Below, in pieces: positions 17,645 to 25,961 of a DNA stretch of 64,000 nt. Numbering within the stretch: the stretch's first letter is position 1; each line of letters opens with the position of its first letter. Both the position numbers and the translations under genes were made by a program. The stretch is from Pseudomonas viridiflava. Its GTDB lineage: Bacteria; Pseudomonadota; Gammaproteobacteria; Pseudomonadales; Pseudomonadaceae. The notes beneath the pieces were generated by a model. It saw nothing but the letters and a program-made list of their open reading frames with translations, was not told the origin of the DNA and ran no database searches. The stretch spans positions 310,001 through 374,000 of the forward strand of contig NZ_UTIQ01000199.1 of the NCBI RefSeq assembly GCF_900582625.1, written 5' to 3'.

Positions 17645-17720
17645 GGACCGCGCGGTGCGGGCAACACTGGGTGCGTGGCGTTACTTAGCCGCAAGTCGCC
17701 CAGTTTGAACGGTCCGCACC
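17645..17720 (+). promoter_or_regulatory. Nested-hairpin leader upstream of the MFS gene
   Basis: Successive pairs close on each other: ggtgcgg (17654-17660) with ccgcacc (17714-17720); ctgggtg (17667-17673) with cgcccag (17697-17703), one G-U; ggc (17677-17679) with gcc (17688-17690). An alternative pair, ggaccg (17645-17650) with cggtcc (17710-17715), competes with the outer stem. The structure ends just before the gaggag ribosome site. Confidence 0.45.
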
Positions 17721-17733
17721 GAGGAGAATTTTT

Positions 17734-18957
17734 ATGGATTCACCGTCCCCGTCCCGCCCGTTGTTGTGGCTCTACGCGATCGCTACGGGAGCCATGATCG
17801 CCAATCTTTATTATCTGCAGCCGATCCTTTCCCTCGTTGCCGCCTCCTTTGCCGTTCCCGTTGCCGCATCCGGCCTGCTGGTAAGTTGCGCCCAGCTCGG
17901 CTACACGCTGGGCATTTTGCTGGTGGTGCCGCTTGGCGACGTGCTTGAACGGCGCGCGCTGTTAAGCCGAATGTTTGCGCTTAACGCGTTGGCCCTGTTC
18001 ATGGCGGCGGCCAGCCCGAGCTTTCTGCTGTTCAGCGCAGCCGTTCTGGTGTGCGGTATCACTGCGGCAGCCGCCATGCTGATCGTGCCCTATGTAGCCT
18101 CGATTGCTGCCGAGCAGCGGCGCGGTCAGGTGGTTGGCTTTGTGATGACCGGCGCGCTGCTGGCGATTCCGCTGTCATGGCTGGTGTCCGGCGGAGTCGG
18201 CAATGCAGCAGGCTGGCGAATGGTCTATGCCAGTGCCGGATGTACCGCGCTGATTCTGCTCATGTTGCTGAGAATTACCTTGCCGGCCGAGCCGCAACGG
18301 AGAATGGAAAAGGTGCGCTATCGGCCGCTGCTGCTCTCCTTGTGGCGCATCACGCGAACCCATTCAGCCCTTCGTCGCCGCGCTCTTTACGGCGCGCTGG
18401 GAATGGCCAGCTTCAGCATGCTGTGGACCGGCTTGCCGATTCTGCTGTCGCAGGCACCATTCAGTTTCCCCGCTTCGCAAATCGGCCTCATCGGCCTAAC
18501 AGGCGTTGCCGGCGCCATGATTCCGGGCCTGGTGGGCCGCCTGAGCGATCGCGGCCACAGCCATGCACTGGCTATCGGCCTGGCAACGCTAATGGTGTTC
18601 GCCTGGGCGGCGCTGAGTGTTGCCACGGCGGGGCTCTGGATAATCATCGCCGCCGCAATGGCGCTAAACATTGGCGTGATGGGGCTGCAAATTACCCATC
18701 AGGCGGTGATCTACAAACTCGACCCCACGGCAAACGCACGAATTACAGCGGTGTTTATCAGCCTCAACTTTGTTGGCGCGGCCATCGGCTCGGCAGTGGC
18801 CAGCGTGGGTAGGCGCTACCTCGGCTGGGAAGGGCTGTGCGTGCTGGGAGCAGCGTTGCCGGTGGTGTTGCTGATTGTCTATGCCACCACGGAGCGTCTG
18901 TGGTCGAGCCGTTGTGATTCGCCCGATACGCCGATTCAGCGCGAAGAAATTCAGTAA
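17734..18957 (+). CDS. MFS transporter
   Basis: 407 residues with 12 predicted helices, starting LWLYAIATGAMIANLYYLQPIL. The motif-A region between helices 2 and 3 reads LGDVLERRALL. The closest resemblance is to proton-driven drug or sugar efflux carriers of the YnfM/NepI type. The ribosome site gaggag lies eight bases upstream of the ATG, just after a nested-hairpin leader. It is downstream of ABM and SDR genes and upstream of a small Atu4866-type gene, so export of an oxidised or toxic small molecule is plausible. The substrate is unknown. Confidence 0.88.
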   Translation: MDSPSPSRPLLWLYAIATGAMIANLYYLQPILSLVAASFAVPVAASGLLVSCAQLGYTLGILLVVPLGDVLERRALLSRMFALNALALFMAAASPSFLLFSAAVLVCGITAAAAMLIVPYVASIAAEQRRGQVVGFVMTGALLAIPLSWLVSGGVGNAAGWRMVYASAGCTALILLMLLRITLPAEPQRRMEKVRYRPLLLSLWRITRTHSALRRRALYGALGMASFSMLWTGLPILLSQAPFSFPASQIGLIGLTGVAGAMIPGLVGRLSDRGHSHALAIGLATLMVFAWAALSVATAGLWIIIAAAMALNIGVMGLQITHQAVIYKLDPTANARITAVFISLNFVGAAIGSAVASVGRRYLGWEGLCVLGAALPVVLLIVYATTERLWSSRCDSPDTPIQREEIQ

Positions 18958-19011
18958 GGCTTGCACCTGCGCGGGTATTTCAATTTCAACATCAATGCAG
19001 AGGAGACGCTC

Positions 19012-19266
19012 ATGGCCCAGCCATCCGCAGATCAGAACAAATATGTAGGCATGTGGGTGACCGCCGACGGCCGTATTCGCCATGAATTGCTGCCCGGCGG
19101 GCGCTATGACGAAGCGCGGGGACAGCAGCAAAGCGCTTATCAAGGACGCTACTGGCTGGAAGGCGACCATATCGAATACGCCGACGACACCGGTTTTACA
19201 GCCGACGGCGAGTTCCGCAACAACGTGCTGTACCACGCAGGAATGGTGTTGTATCCGCAGCGTTGA
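19012..19266 (+). CDS. Atu4866-domain protein
   Basis: 84 residues from MAQPSADQNKYVGMWV, with gaggag nine bases upstream; the frame has an earlier TTG at 18961 without support. The sequence is the characteristic small beta-rich domain: MWVTADGRIRHELLPGGRYDEARG, YQGRYWLEGDHIEYADDTGFTADGEF and LYHAGMVLY. The family has no established biochemical activity and is often found near MFS or oxidoreductase genes and AraC regulators, as here. It ends the unit; a terminator follows. Confidence 0.85.
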   Translation: MAQPSADQNKYVGMWVTADGRIRHELLPGGRYDEARGQQQSAYQGRYWLEGDHIEYADDTGFTADGEFRNNVLYHAGMVLYPQR

Positions 19267-19271
19267 TCAGA

Positions 19272-19300
19272 GAGCCGGAATGGAGATTCCGGCTTTTTTT
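19272..19300 (+). terminator. Rho-independent terminator after the Atu4866 gene
   Basis: Hairpin gagccggaat-ggag-attccggctt running into a T tract, five bases after the stop. Confidence 0.9.
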
Positions 19301-19457
19301 GACTCTGTAAAAAACACATGGCCGAGTGGGTGAGCGCTTATGGGCGGATGCGTTTGGCAGCCCTGGAACGGTAAATCCATGGAACTGCTCGCAACTACAA
19401 TGGCCTCACGCTAGCGGCCTTTGGGTTCGCTTGTGTGCCGGTCAACGAAGGAAGCTG

Positions 19458-20363
19458 ATGCGCATGGACACCGCAGAACGAACCTCGCCTAAGGGCCTGG
19501 AAAACTACATTCGGGGTGAGCGCCTCGCCGCGTCTGATGAGTTGGATGCGCGCGACGTGCTGGTGCAGATATTCAACCGCGAGCGCCAGGAAGCGAGCTT
19601 CATCGTTCCCGCCGTGGCGGAGCCTTTGCTGGTCTGGGTTATTGGCGGAACGGCTACGGTAGACGAACGAACCCTGGGCGGCGCATGGGAAACCAGCAGG
19701 GTAACCACCGGCGACTTCTTTCTAACCACTTCGGCCGAGCCTTATGAGATGCGCTGGAACGTCACCAGCGAAGCGCCATTCGTGGTCATGCATATCTATC
19801 TGGGTATCGCGCTGCTGGAAAAAGCCATTCACGAGACGCTCGGCGTAGCGGCGCCTGTTCGGTTGCGAGAGGTGTCGGGTGGACGGGACCCTGTACTGTC
19901 GATGCTGCTGGAGCAGTTCCGCGCTGAAGTGACCGGGCACCAGACGGGCAGCGCACTTTTCCTGCAAGGACTGGCGCAGTGCCTGGCCGTGCATCTGGCT
20001 CGCGACTACAGGGACGATTCGGCCGACGATATTGCCCACCGCAATGCCTTGCCGGCATACAAGCTGCGGCGGGTTTTGACGGACATGGAAAGCAATCTGC
20101 ACAAGGATTTCAGTCTCGGCACCCTGGCTGAGGCGGCTGGCATGAGTGAGTTCCACTTCAGCCGGCTATTCAAAAAAGCCACCGGGCATTCGCCGTCGCA
20201 GTTTTTTATTCGACTGAGAATGGCCCGTGCCCGGCAGCTTCTTTTAGAAACCGATCGCAGCATCATCGATATTGGCCTGGACGTGGGTTACAGCAGCCCA
20301 AGCCATTTTTCCCAGGTGTTCAAACGGGAAGTGGGGGTTACGCCGAGCCACTATCGCAAGTGA
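19458..20363 (+). CDS. AraC-family regulator (cupin N-domain)
   Basis: 301 residues from the ATG at 19458, preceded by AAGGA six bases upstream; the open frame starts 132 bases earlier without support. The N-terminal sensor domain includes FIVPAVAEPLLVWVIGG and EPYEMRWNV. The C-terminal double HTH is KDFSLGTLAEAAGMSEFHFSRLFKKATGHSPSQFF followed by DIGLDVGYSSPSHFSQVFKREVGVTPSHY. It is located between the ABM-SDR-MFS-Atu4866 group and the flavin reductase-SDR-SnoaL group, and could control either. The effector is unknown. Confidence 0.9.
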   Translation: MRMDTAERTSPKGLENYIRGERLAASDELDARDVLVQIFNRERQEASFIVPAVAEPLLVWVIGGTATVDERTLGGAWETSRVTTGDFFLTTSAEPYEMRWNVTSEAPFVVMHIYLGIALLEKAIHETLGVAAPVRLREVSGGRDPVLSMLLEQFRAEVTGHQTGSALFLQGLAQCLAVHLARDYRDDSADDIAHRNALPAYKLRRVLTDMESNLHKDFSLGTLAEAAGMSEFHFSRLFKKATGHSPSQFFIRLRMARARQLLLETDRSIIDIGLDVGYSSPSHFSQVFKREVGVTPSHYRK

Positions 20364-20378
20364 GCCCAGGCGTGGAGA

Positions 20379-20936
20379 TCACAGGTTCTGCGGGCGAAAT
20401 TGCCCGTGGAAATCCAGGGTTTCGCCGGCGACCATAAACCGTCCCCGGCCGCGGTAGTGCAGGGTCTGGGGATTTTCCACCGACGTCGCCACATGGGCTT
20501 TCACCACTTCCCAGATGAATAGGCCGTACTCGCCGATCAGCTTCGAGTCGAACAACTGGCATTCGAAATTGGCGTAGCACTCTTTAATCAGCGGCGCCTC
20601 GACCCGTGCGGCGGGCACAGGGGTGAGGGCGAATTCGGCGAACTTGTCGATGGCGGCGCCGCTGCTGTTGCCGACCGCAACCACCTGGTCGGCCAACTCA
20701 ACGGTCGGCACATTGATCACGCACTGCTGGCTGTTGCGGATCAGGTCAAAGCTGTGATTTCCGCTCCAGATGTAGCAGCCGATCAGGGCAGGGGAGAACT
20801 GCATCATCGTGTGCCAGCCCATGGTCATGATGTTGGTTTCATCTTTCCAGGCCGAAGTCACTAGAACGATGGGACCGGTCTCCAGGTGCTGGCGTACATC
20901 GATCAATGGAAAGTCGGATTTTCGAAGTGCGGTCAT
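20379..20936 (-). CDS. Flavin reductase family protein (FMN-binding split barrel)
   Basis: 185 residues. The split-barrel flavin-binding pattern is visible: GPIVLVTSAWKDETNIMTMGW, SPALIGCYIW, NSQQCVINVP and LFDSKLIGEYGLFIWEVVKAHV. Such proteins bind FMN and either reduce flavin for a partner monooxygenase or act as flavin-dependent reductases. It shares direction with the SDR and SnoaL-like genes, 77 bases after the SDR. No flavin-dependent monooxygenase gene is in the immediate group. Confidence 0.85.
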   Translation of the reverse strand: MTALRKSDFPLIDVRQHLETGPIVLVTSAWKDETNIMTMGWHTMMQFSPALIGCYIWSGNHSFDLIRNSQQCVINVPTVELADQVVAVGNSSGAAIDKFAEFALTPVPAARVEAPLIKECYANFECQLFDSKLIGEYGLFIWEVVKAHVATSVENPQTLHYRGRGRFMVAGETLDFHGQFRPQNL

Positions 20937-21013
20937 GGCGCCTCCGTGAATCGGTAAAGGAATAGAAAAAGCGCGGTGTCAGCAACGCTGCACCGCGCAA
21001 TGGGCAAAGGGCA

Positions 21014-21775
21014 TCAGCCCACCGGAATGCTCATGCCGCCGTCGGCCATGACCACCGAGCCGACGATAAAGCTGGCTCGCTCGGAGGCGAGGAACGAGAC
21101 AATTTCGGCAATTTCTTCCGGCGCCGCTGCACGGCCGATGGGGGCGGATTTGCCGTGTTCCTCAAGGAAGCCGCGTCCGTCGTCCATAAAGTGGTTCAAC
21201 AGGTTGGTCACCACATCGCCCACACCAATGGCGTTTACTCGAATGCCGTGCTCAATGGCTTCCAGCGCCTGAGTGCGTGTCAGCTGGGCGAGGGCGCCTT
21301 TGGAGGCGGTGTAAGCAGCGATGCCCGGGAAGGCGAAGTACGAGGCGTAGGAGGCAATATTCACGATGGCGCCCGACTTGTTTTTCATCATTTCTTTCAT
21401 GGCTTCACGCGAGTGCAGGAACGCGCCGGTGACGTTGGTTTCCATCTGCCAGGTCCAGTCTTCGCGGGTCATCTCCACCATGGGTTTGTAGAGAATCCGG
21501 CCGGCGTTGTTGACCAGCACATCCAGCTTGCCGAACTTCTCAACGGCCAGGGCCACGGCTTTTTCAGCGGAGCCATCCACGGTGATATCGGCAACGAACG
21601 GCACGATGCCGTCGCGCTCCAGTGCGTTTACCGACGGGTCGATGTCTTCGGCAATCACCTTGGCGCCGCGCGAATGGAGCAGCTCGGTAATGGCTTTACC
21701 AATGCCGCTGGCGGCACCGGTGACCAGAATTACTTTGTCTGCCACTTCGTTGGGGGTTGGATTGAAAGTCGTCAT
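21014..21775 (-). CDS. Short-chain dehydrogenase/reductase
   Basis: 253 residues from MTTFNPTPNEVADKV, with GGAG eight bases upstream. Motifs: VILVTGAASGIGKAI, NNAGRILYKP, NIASYAS with the catalytic Ser, YTASKGAL with Tyr/Lys, and the C-terminal GSVVMADGGMSIPVG. The residue after beta-2 is acidic (IAEDID), which points to NAD(H). It lies between the flavin reductase and the SnoaL-like gene in the same direction. The substrate is unknown. Confidence 0.88.
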   Translation of the reverse strand: MTTFNPTPNEVADKVILVTGAASGIGKAITELLHSRGAKVIAEDIDPSVNALERDGIVPFVADITVDGSAEKAVALAVEKFGKLDVLVNNAGRILYKPMVEMTREDWTWQMETNVTGAFLHSREAMKEMMKNKSGAIVNIASYASYFAFPGIAAYTASKGALAQLTRTQALEAIEHGIRVNAIGVGDVVTNLLNHFMDDGRGFLEEHGKSAPIGRAAAPEEIAEIVSFLASERASFIVGSVVMADGGMSIPVG

Positions 21776-21891
21776 ATCAGGTCTCCAAGTAGTCATTTGA
21801 ATGTCGCTTTCGACGGTTCAAATTTCTCGCTTTCGGACCTGCTTCGCTTTGGCGGGCTTGCTCAGGCTGTCGGGGTTTTGCTTCTTTGTGC

Positions 21892-22320
21892 TCAGGCTGA
21901 AGGGGCGACCATGACCACGGGCGCGTCGAAGGCATAGGCCGCTTTCACCGGGTCGAAATACTCGCGAATGTGGGTGAGTTTGCCGTCGCGAACGCTCACG
22001 AACAGCACGTACTCCTGCGAGTAGGTTTTGCTTGTCTGCTTGGCGATGCCTTCAGCGTTTACCTGGGCAGACGCGGTGTGTGCGTCGGTGGACGTTTGAA
22101 TGCGCAAGTCAAAAAATTTGAAGGACTCGACGGCGCCGACAAACCAGCCGACGTGGTTCAACACCTGATCTTTGCCCACCAGTTTGCTGGGGTGGCCTAG
22201 GCTTGGCGCGAACGGCAATTCCCAGACGATGTCGTCGGCTACCAGGGTTTTCCATTGCTCCGGATCGTCTACAAACGTCTCGAAATGGCGTCTCAACACA
22301 TCGGCTGCGCTAGCACTCAT
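21892..22320 (-). CDS. SnoaL/NTF2-like fold protein
   Basis: 142 residues. Visible pattern: VLRRHFETFVDDPEQWKTLVADDIVWELPFAP, GKDQVLNHVGWFVGAVESFKFFD and LFVSVRDGKLTHIREYFDP, all typical of SnoaL-like ketosteroid-isomerase folds. The ATG at 22320 is chosen because GGAG lies eight bases upstream; a GTG one codon earlier is possible. It is the first gene of the SnoaL-SDR-flavin reductase group. Function within the fold (isomerase, cyclase, hydrolase or binding only) cannot be told. Confidence 0.82.
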   Translation of the reverse strand: MSASAADVLRRHFETFVDDPEQWKTLVADDIVWELPFAPSLGHPSKLVGKDQVLNHVGWFVGAVESFKFFDLRIQTSTDAHTASAQVNAEGIAKQTSKTYSQEYVLFVSVRDGKLTHIREYFDPVKAAYAFDAPVVMVAPSA

Positions 22321-22406
22321 CACGTTCTCTCCAAGCCCTATTCAGGGCGAATGGTTTATCTGAGAACAAAATCTAGCATGGGCTAATCGTCGTAAATACC
22401 GGGATA

Positions 22407-22432
22407 ATTTAGAGCGCACTGTTCAGCTAAAT
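22407..22432. promoter_or_regulatory. Inverted repeat in front of the SnoaL-SDR-flavin reductase group
   Basis: atttag and ctaaat, perfect six-base arms around 14 bases, in the spacer between the LysR stop and the SnoaL-like start. It is a candidate binding site for the adjacent LysR protein. Confidence 0.35.
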
Positions 22433-22442
22433 AGGTAAGTGT

Positions 22443-23348
22443 TCAGCTCTGCGCGGCCTGTTGCCCGAAGCGCTCAATCAACCAGCGCCCGGCCGGACCA
22501 GGCGGCGAATCGGTGCGGTAGATCCCATCAAAGGTATAGATCCCGCTTTTGCCATCCGGTAGATCGAGCCGCACCAGACGACCCGAGTCCAGGTCGGCTT
22601 GAATCATGGGAACCGGCATATTTCCCCAGCCGATGCCTTCTTTGAGCAGCATGTGCTTGGCGCCCAGATCGGCCAGGCGCCAGGTGCGGGTGCTAAGCAC
22701 GGCAAAGTCTTTGTCGCCGGTAAGCGTGGAGCGGTCGGACAGCACCAACTGCACGAACTCGCGGGCAGCGCCGGGCTGTTTGGAGGAGGGCGCCGCCAAC
22801 GGATGGCTGGGCGCGGCAACGGGTATGAGCTGCACGCTGCCCACGGCAATACGCTCGATGCCATCAAGGCCGATATCCAGCGGGCCACTGACGCCAACGC
22901 CAGCTTTGCGGTTCAACACCAACTGCGTGACGGCGCCCAGGGCTTCCATGTGCAGATGCAAGGTGACAGTGGGGAACACTTCCCGAAAGGTTTTCAGCGC
23001 ATCGACCACACGTTCGGCCGGCAGCATGACATCCAGCGCCAAATGCACTTCGGCTTCCAGGCCGTGCAGCAAACCAGACACTTTCGCGCGCAGCCCGTTT
23101 ACGCCATTGGTGATGGTTCGCGCTTCTGCCAACACGGTTCTGCCGGCATCGGTGAGCTGCGGTTTGCGTGTGGTTTTACGGTCGAACAGCGACACGCCGA
23201 GCTGCATTTCCAGATTGGAAATCGTATAGCTCACCACCGAGGTGGCGCGGTGAAGTTTGCGCGCCGCGCCCGCGAAACTGCCTACTTCGACAACCGTTAA
23301 AAACACCTTGAGCTGGTCCAGCGTGGGAGTTCCGGGATCCGAAGCCAT
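22443..23348 (-). CDS. LysR-family transcriptional regulator
   Basis: 301 residues with the N-terminal winged HTH TLDQLKVFLTVVEVGSFAGAARKLHRATSVVSYTISNLEMQLGVSLFDR. The C-terminal periplasmic-binding-protein-like effector domain contains VHLALDVMLPAERVVDALKTF and ends GRWLIERFGQQ. It lies upstream of and co-directional with the SnoaL-SDR-flavin reductase group, with 122 bases between, and may control that group. The effector is unknown. Confidence 0.9.
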   Translation of the reverse strand: MASDPGTPTLDQLKVFLTVVEVGSFAGAARKLHRATSVVSYTISNLEMQLGVSLFDRKTTRKPQLTDAGRTVLAEARTITNGVNGLRAKVSGLLHGLEAEVHLALDVMLPAERVVDALKTFREVFPTVTLHLHMEALGAVTQLVLNRKAGVGVSGPLDIGLDGIERIAVGSVQLIPVAAPSHPLAAPSSKQPGAAREFVQLVLSDRSTLTGDKDFAVLSTRTWRLADLGAKHMLLKEGIGWGNMPVPMIQADLDSGRLVRLDLPDGKSGIYTFDGIYRTDSPPGPAGRWLIERFGQQAAQS

Positions 23349-23437
23349 TTCTACTATCTCGAACGTTCAGGGAAGAATTGCCCCTAGTTTCGCAGATAGC
23401 GAGGCGCTGAGTCGCGTGCTTCGAGCCCGGCGCTTCG

Positions 23438-25315
23438 TCAGCCGTGCAGCATTGCCACGTTTAGTTTTCTGAGCAGGTCGCGCTTCTTGTCCCGGTGGTT
23501 TTGCATGCGCTGCAACAGGTCGTCGAGCGTGGCAATGGCCTTGAGAATGTACGGGCCTTTGTTCAGCATCACGCATTCGGCCCGCACGCCCATGGCGGCG
23601 TCGGTGATTTCCGCGCGGGTAGGGGCGCCGGTTTTGGCCAGACTCTCAAGCACCTGCGTCGCCCAGATCACCGGAACATGGGCGGCTTCGCACAGGCACA
23701 GCATTTCTTCCTGCAACTCGGCCGAGCGCTCGAAGCCGGTTTCCACCGCAAGATCACCGCGCGCAATCATCACGCCCAATCGAGGGCGGCGCATGCCGGC
23801 CAGCAGCAGTTCCGGAAGTTGCTCGAAGCCACGACGGGTCTCGATTTTCAGCACCACGCCAAGATCGGGGGCCTTCAGGCGTTCGATATGTTCGAGCAAG
23901 GCATGCACATCGGCCACCTGGTTGACGAAAGACAGCTGCACAATGTCGGCGTGTTTGCAGGCGAACGCCAAGGCGTCGAGATCGTCCTCCGAGAGTGCGC
24001 CCAGCTTCAGATCGGTGTCCGGCAGGTTGATGCCTTTGTCGGCTTTGAGCTTGGCACCGTCGGGCGCGTGGTGAATGTGAATGTCCAGCTCGCCGTCACG
24101 CCGGGCAGTGATTACCCCGCCGATTTTGCCGTCATCGAACCATATCGGGTCGCCCGGCAGTGCGGTTTCCAGCACCGCCGCCGAGGTGCAACTGATGCGC
24201 GCGGGCGCAAGCGGTTTGCCGTCTGCATCGAACTGCGCGGCGACACCTTCGCCTTCAAGACCCAACAGCAATACATCGCCTTCATTGACCGTGATGGTTT
24301 GCGCACATGGGGGAACCGCCTGCAGCTTGGCACAGGCTTTTCGCCCGGCCGGTTCGTTCAGCGTGAACAGGGTGCCAGGCACGAAATAAGCGGTTTTTTC
24401 CAACTGCGCCGTGCAGCCGGCTTCTTCCACAGCACTGATAACAAGCGCGCGTTTGGCATCGCGGGCGTCGCGAAAGGCCAGGCGGTCGCCCACCTTCAGC
24501 TGGCGCAGCCATGGCTCGGGCAACAGCACACTGTTGTCGACCAAACGGGCAGGGTCGCCGGTTAACAACACCTCGGCGGGTAGCTGAACCCGGCCAAACG
24601 AGTCACGCAGCGGTTTCACTTTCAACACCGCCGGCCCCAGCGCCACGGGGCCGGTGCGCAGTTTCGGGCCCGCCAGGTCCATGGCCACCTGACAGGGCTT
24701 GCCAAGCTTTTTGCTGGCTTTGCGCAGGTGTTTGATCATATTCAGCCAAGCCGGTGCATCGTCATGGGCGCAGTTGATGCGCTGACAGTTCATGCCAGCG
24801 GCCAGCAGGCTTTCGACCAGCTCATAATCGTCAGCGGCTTCGCTGGGCATGGTCACCATAATGCGCACCGACCTGGCCTGCGGCGCCTCACCAAACAGCG
24901 CGGCGCCATGATCCAGCAAGGGGTTGGTTTGCAAGGAATTGGCGAGCGGCGACCCCGCACTGGGCGCGCTCGGTTCCTGGCTGGCATCGAGGGTTTTCAA
25001 CACGTCTATTACACGCTCAACCGAACCCAATGCATCGGCCTCGCAGCGCCCCAGCGACGACAGACCGAGGGCGGATAACTGCTTTTGCAACTGGCGGATG
25101 TCCTGGCGTCTTAGCGCCAAGTAGTGAAGAAGATTGATGGCGCCAGGCAGGTAGTCAGCATGAATTGCAGCGAGGTCGCCCCGGCTATGGATCGCCTCGC
25201 GCATGTCGTCGCGCAGCACCGACAACGCATCGAGCACCTCGGCTAAAGAAACGTCAGCGTTTTCGCTATAACCATCGGACGGCAAGGGCGAGGGCAGGGG
25301 TTCGTTGCGGCTCAT
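23438..25315 (-). CDS. Divergent pyruvate-kinase-like protein
   Basis: 625 residues. An N-terminal helical extension of about 145 residues has no resemblance I recognise. The pyruvate kinase barrel follows: SVRIMVTMPSE (150 on), GMNCQRINCAHD with N181 to H184 at the potassium/phosphate site, VAMDLAGPKLRTG, GVMIARGDLAVETG (RGD 519-521), WATQVLESLAKTGAPTRAEITDAAMG. The usual SGETA stretch is NKGPY at 585-589 and the C-terminal allosteric domain is missing; the protein ends shortly after. Catalysis is therefore plausible but allosteric control is not conventional. It stands alone upstream of lysR and divergent from the LMW phosphatase gene. Whether it makes pyruvate is uncertain. Confidence 0.8.
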   Translation of the reverse strand: MSRNEPLPSPLPSDGYSENADVSLAEVLDALSVLRDDMREAIHSRGDLAAIHADYLPGAINLLHYLALRRQDIRQLQKQLSALGLSSLGRCEADALGSVERVIDVLKTLDASQEPSAPSAGSPLANSLQTNPLLDHGAALFGEAPQARSVRIMVTMPSEAADDYELVESLLAAGMNCQRINCAHDDAPAWLNMIKHLRKASKKLGKPCQVAMDLAGPKLRTGPVALGPAVLKVKPLRDSFGRVQLPAEVLLTGDPARLVDNSVLLPEPWLRQLKVGDRLAFRDARDAKRALVISAVEEAGCTAQLEKTAYFVPGTLFTLNEPAGRKACAKLQAVPPCAQTITVNEGDVLLLGLEGEGVAAQFDADGKPLAPARISCTSAAVLETALPGDPIWFDDGKIGGVITARRDGELDIHIHHAPDGAKLKADKGINLPDTDLKLGALSEDDLDALAFACKHADIVQLSFVNQVADVHALLEHIERLKAPDLGVVLKIETRRGFEQLPELLLAGMRRPRLGVMIARGDLAVETGFERSAELQEEMLCLCEAAHVPVIWATQVLESLAKTGAPTRAEITDAAMGVRAECVMLNKGPYILKAIATLDDLLQRMQNHRDKKRDLLRKLNVAMLHG

Positions 25316-25497
25316 CGGGCATCACCATCGTCAGCACAGGGAAACGTTCACGCTAGAAGCCGCACATGACAGTTTTTCTACGTGGCGCGGCTGCCTGTCC
25401 GCTTTATCGCGCCAAGCGACGTATGGCTGTAAGCACAAGTGTCATACACAAGCCTTAGGCTCAAGCCTGCCCGCGTATTTCGCCACTGGAGAGACCC

Positions 25498-25917
25498 ATG
25501 AGCCAGAAACTACGAGTTCTGTTCGTTTGCATCGCCAACGACGCCCGTTCGCCGATGGCCGAAGCGCTGCTGCGTCACCTCGAGCACGACCATTTCGAAG
25601 CCTACAGCGCCGGCATCGAGCCAACCCAAATCGACCCGCGCGCACTGGAAACGCTGGAACACGCCGGCATTTCAACTGAAGGCCTGCGCAGCAAAGCCCT
25701 GGAAGAATTTCAGGATCATGAGTTCGATTACTTGATCGATCTTTGCGACAAGTCGTCCAATGAAGAACAAGTGCTGCCGCGCTCGGCGCAGGTGCTGGTG
25801 TGGAACTTCGTGGACCCGACCACCAGCGACCAGCACGACCCGTTTCGCCATACGTTTCAGGAATTAAGCGACCGGGTAAGAATGTTTACGTTGGTTAAAA
25901 ATCGCGACATCGAGTAG
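25498..25917 (+). CDS. Low-molecular-weight phosphotyrosine phosphatase / ArsC-fold protein
   Basis: 139 residues. The P-loop CX5R(S) is CIANDARS with Cys11 and Arg17, directly after the first beta strand LRVLFV; the general-acid loop is FVDPTTSD with Asp106. This fold includes protein tyrosine phosphatases and thioredoxin-coupled arsenate reductases. No second and third resolving cysteines sit at the ArsC positions (only LCDKSS near 83), so phosphatase activity is somewhat more likely than arsenate reduction. Start: ATG with ggagag upstream. It precedes the CHAD gene by 44 bases in the same direction. Confidence 0.8.
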   Translation: MSQKLRVLFVCIANDARSPMAEALLRHLEHDHFEAYSAGIEPTQIDPRALETLEHAGISTEGLRSKALEEFQDHEFDYLIDLCDKSSNEEQVLPRSAQVLVWNFVDPTTSDQHDPFRHTFQELSDRVRMFTLVKNRDIE

Positions 25918-25961
25918 TAACGGGTGCTGCTCGTTCGGTCGTTGGCCATAGGGGGAAGTGC

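Noticed and set aside
22599..23300. 233-codon plus-strand frame opposite lysR
   Set aside because: Antisense shadow; the LysR HTH and effector domain on the minus strand are unmistakable.
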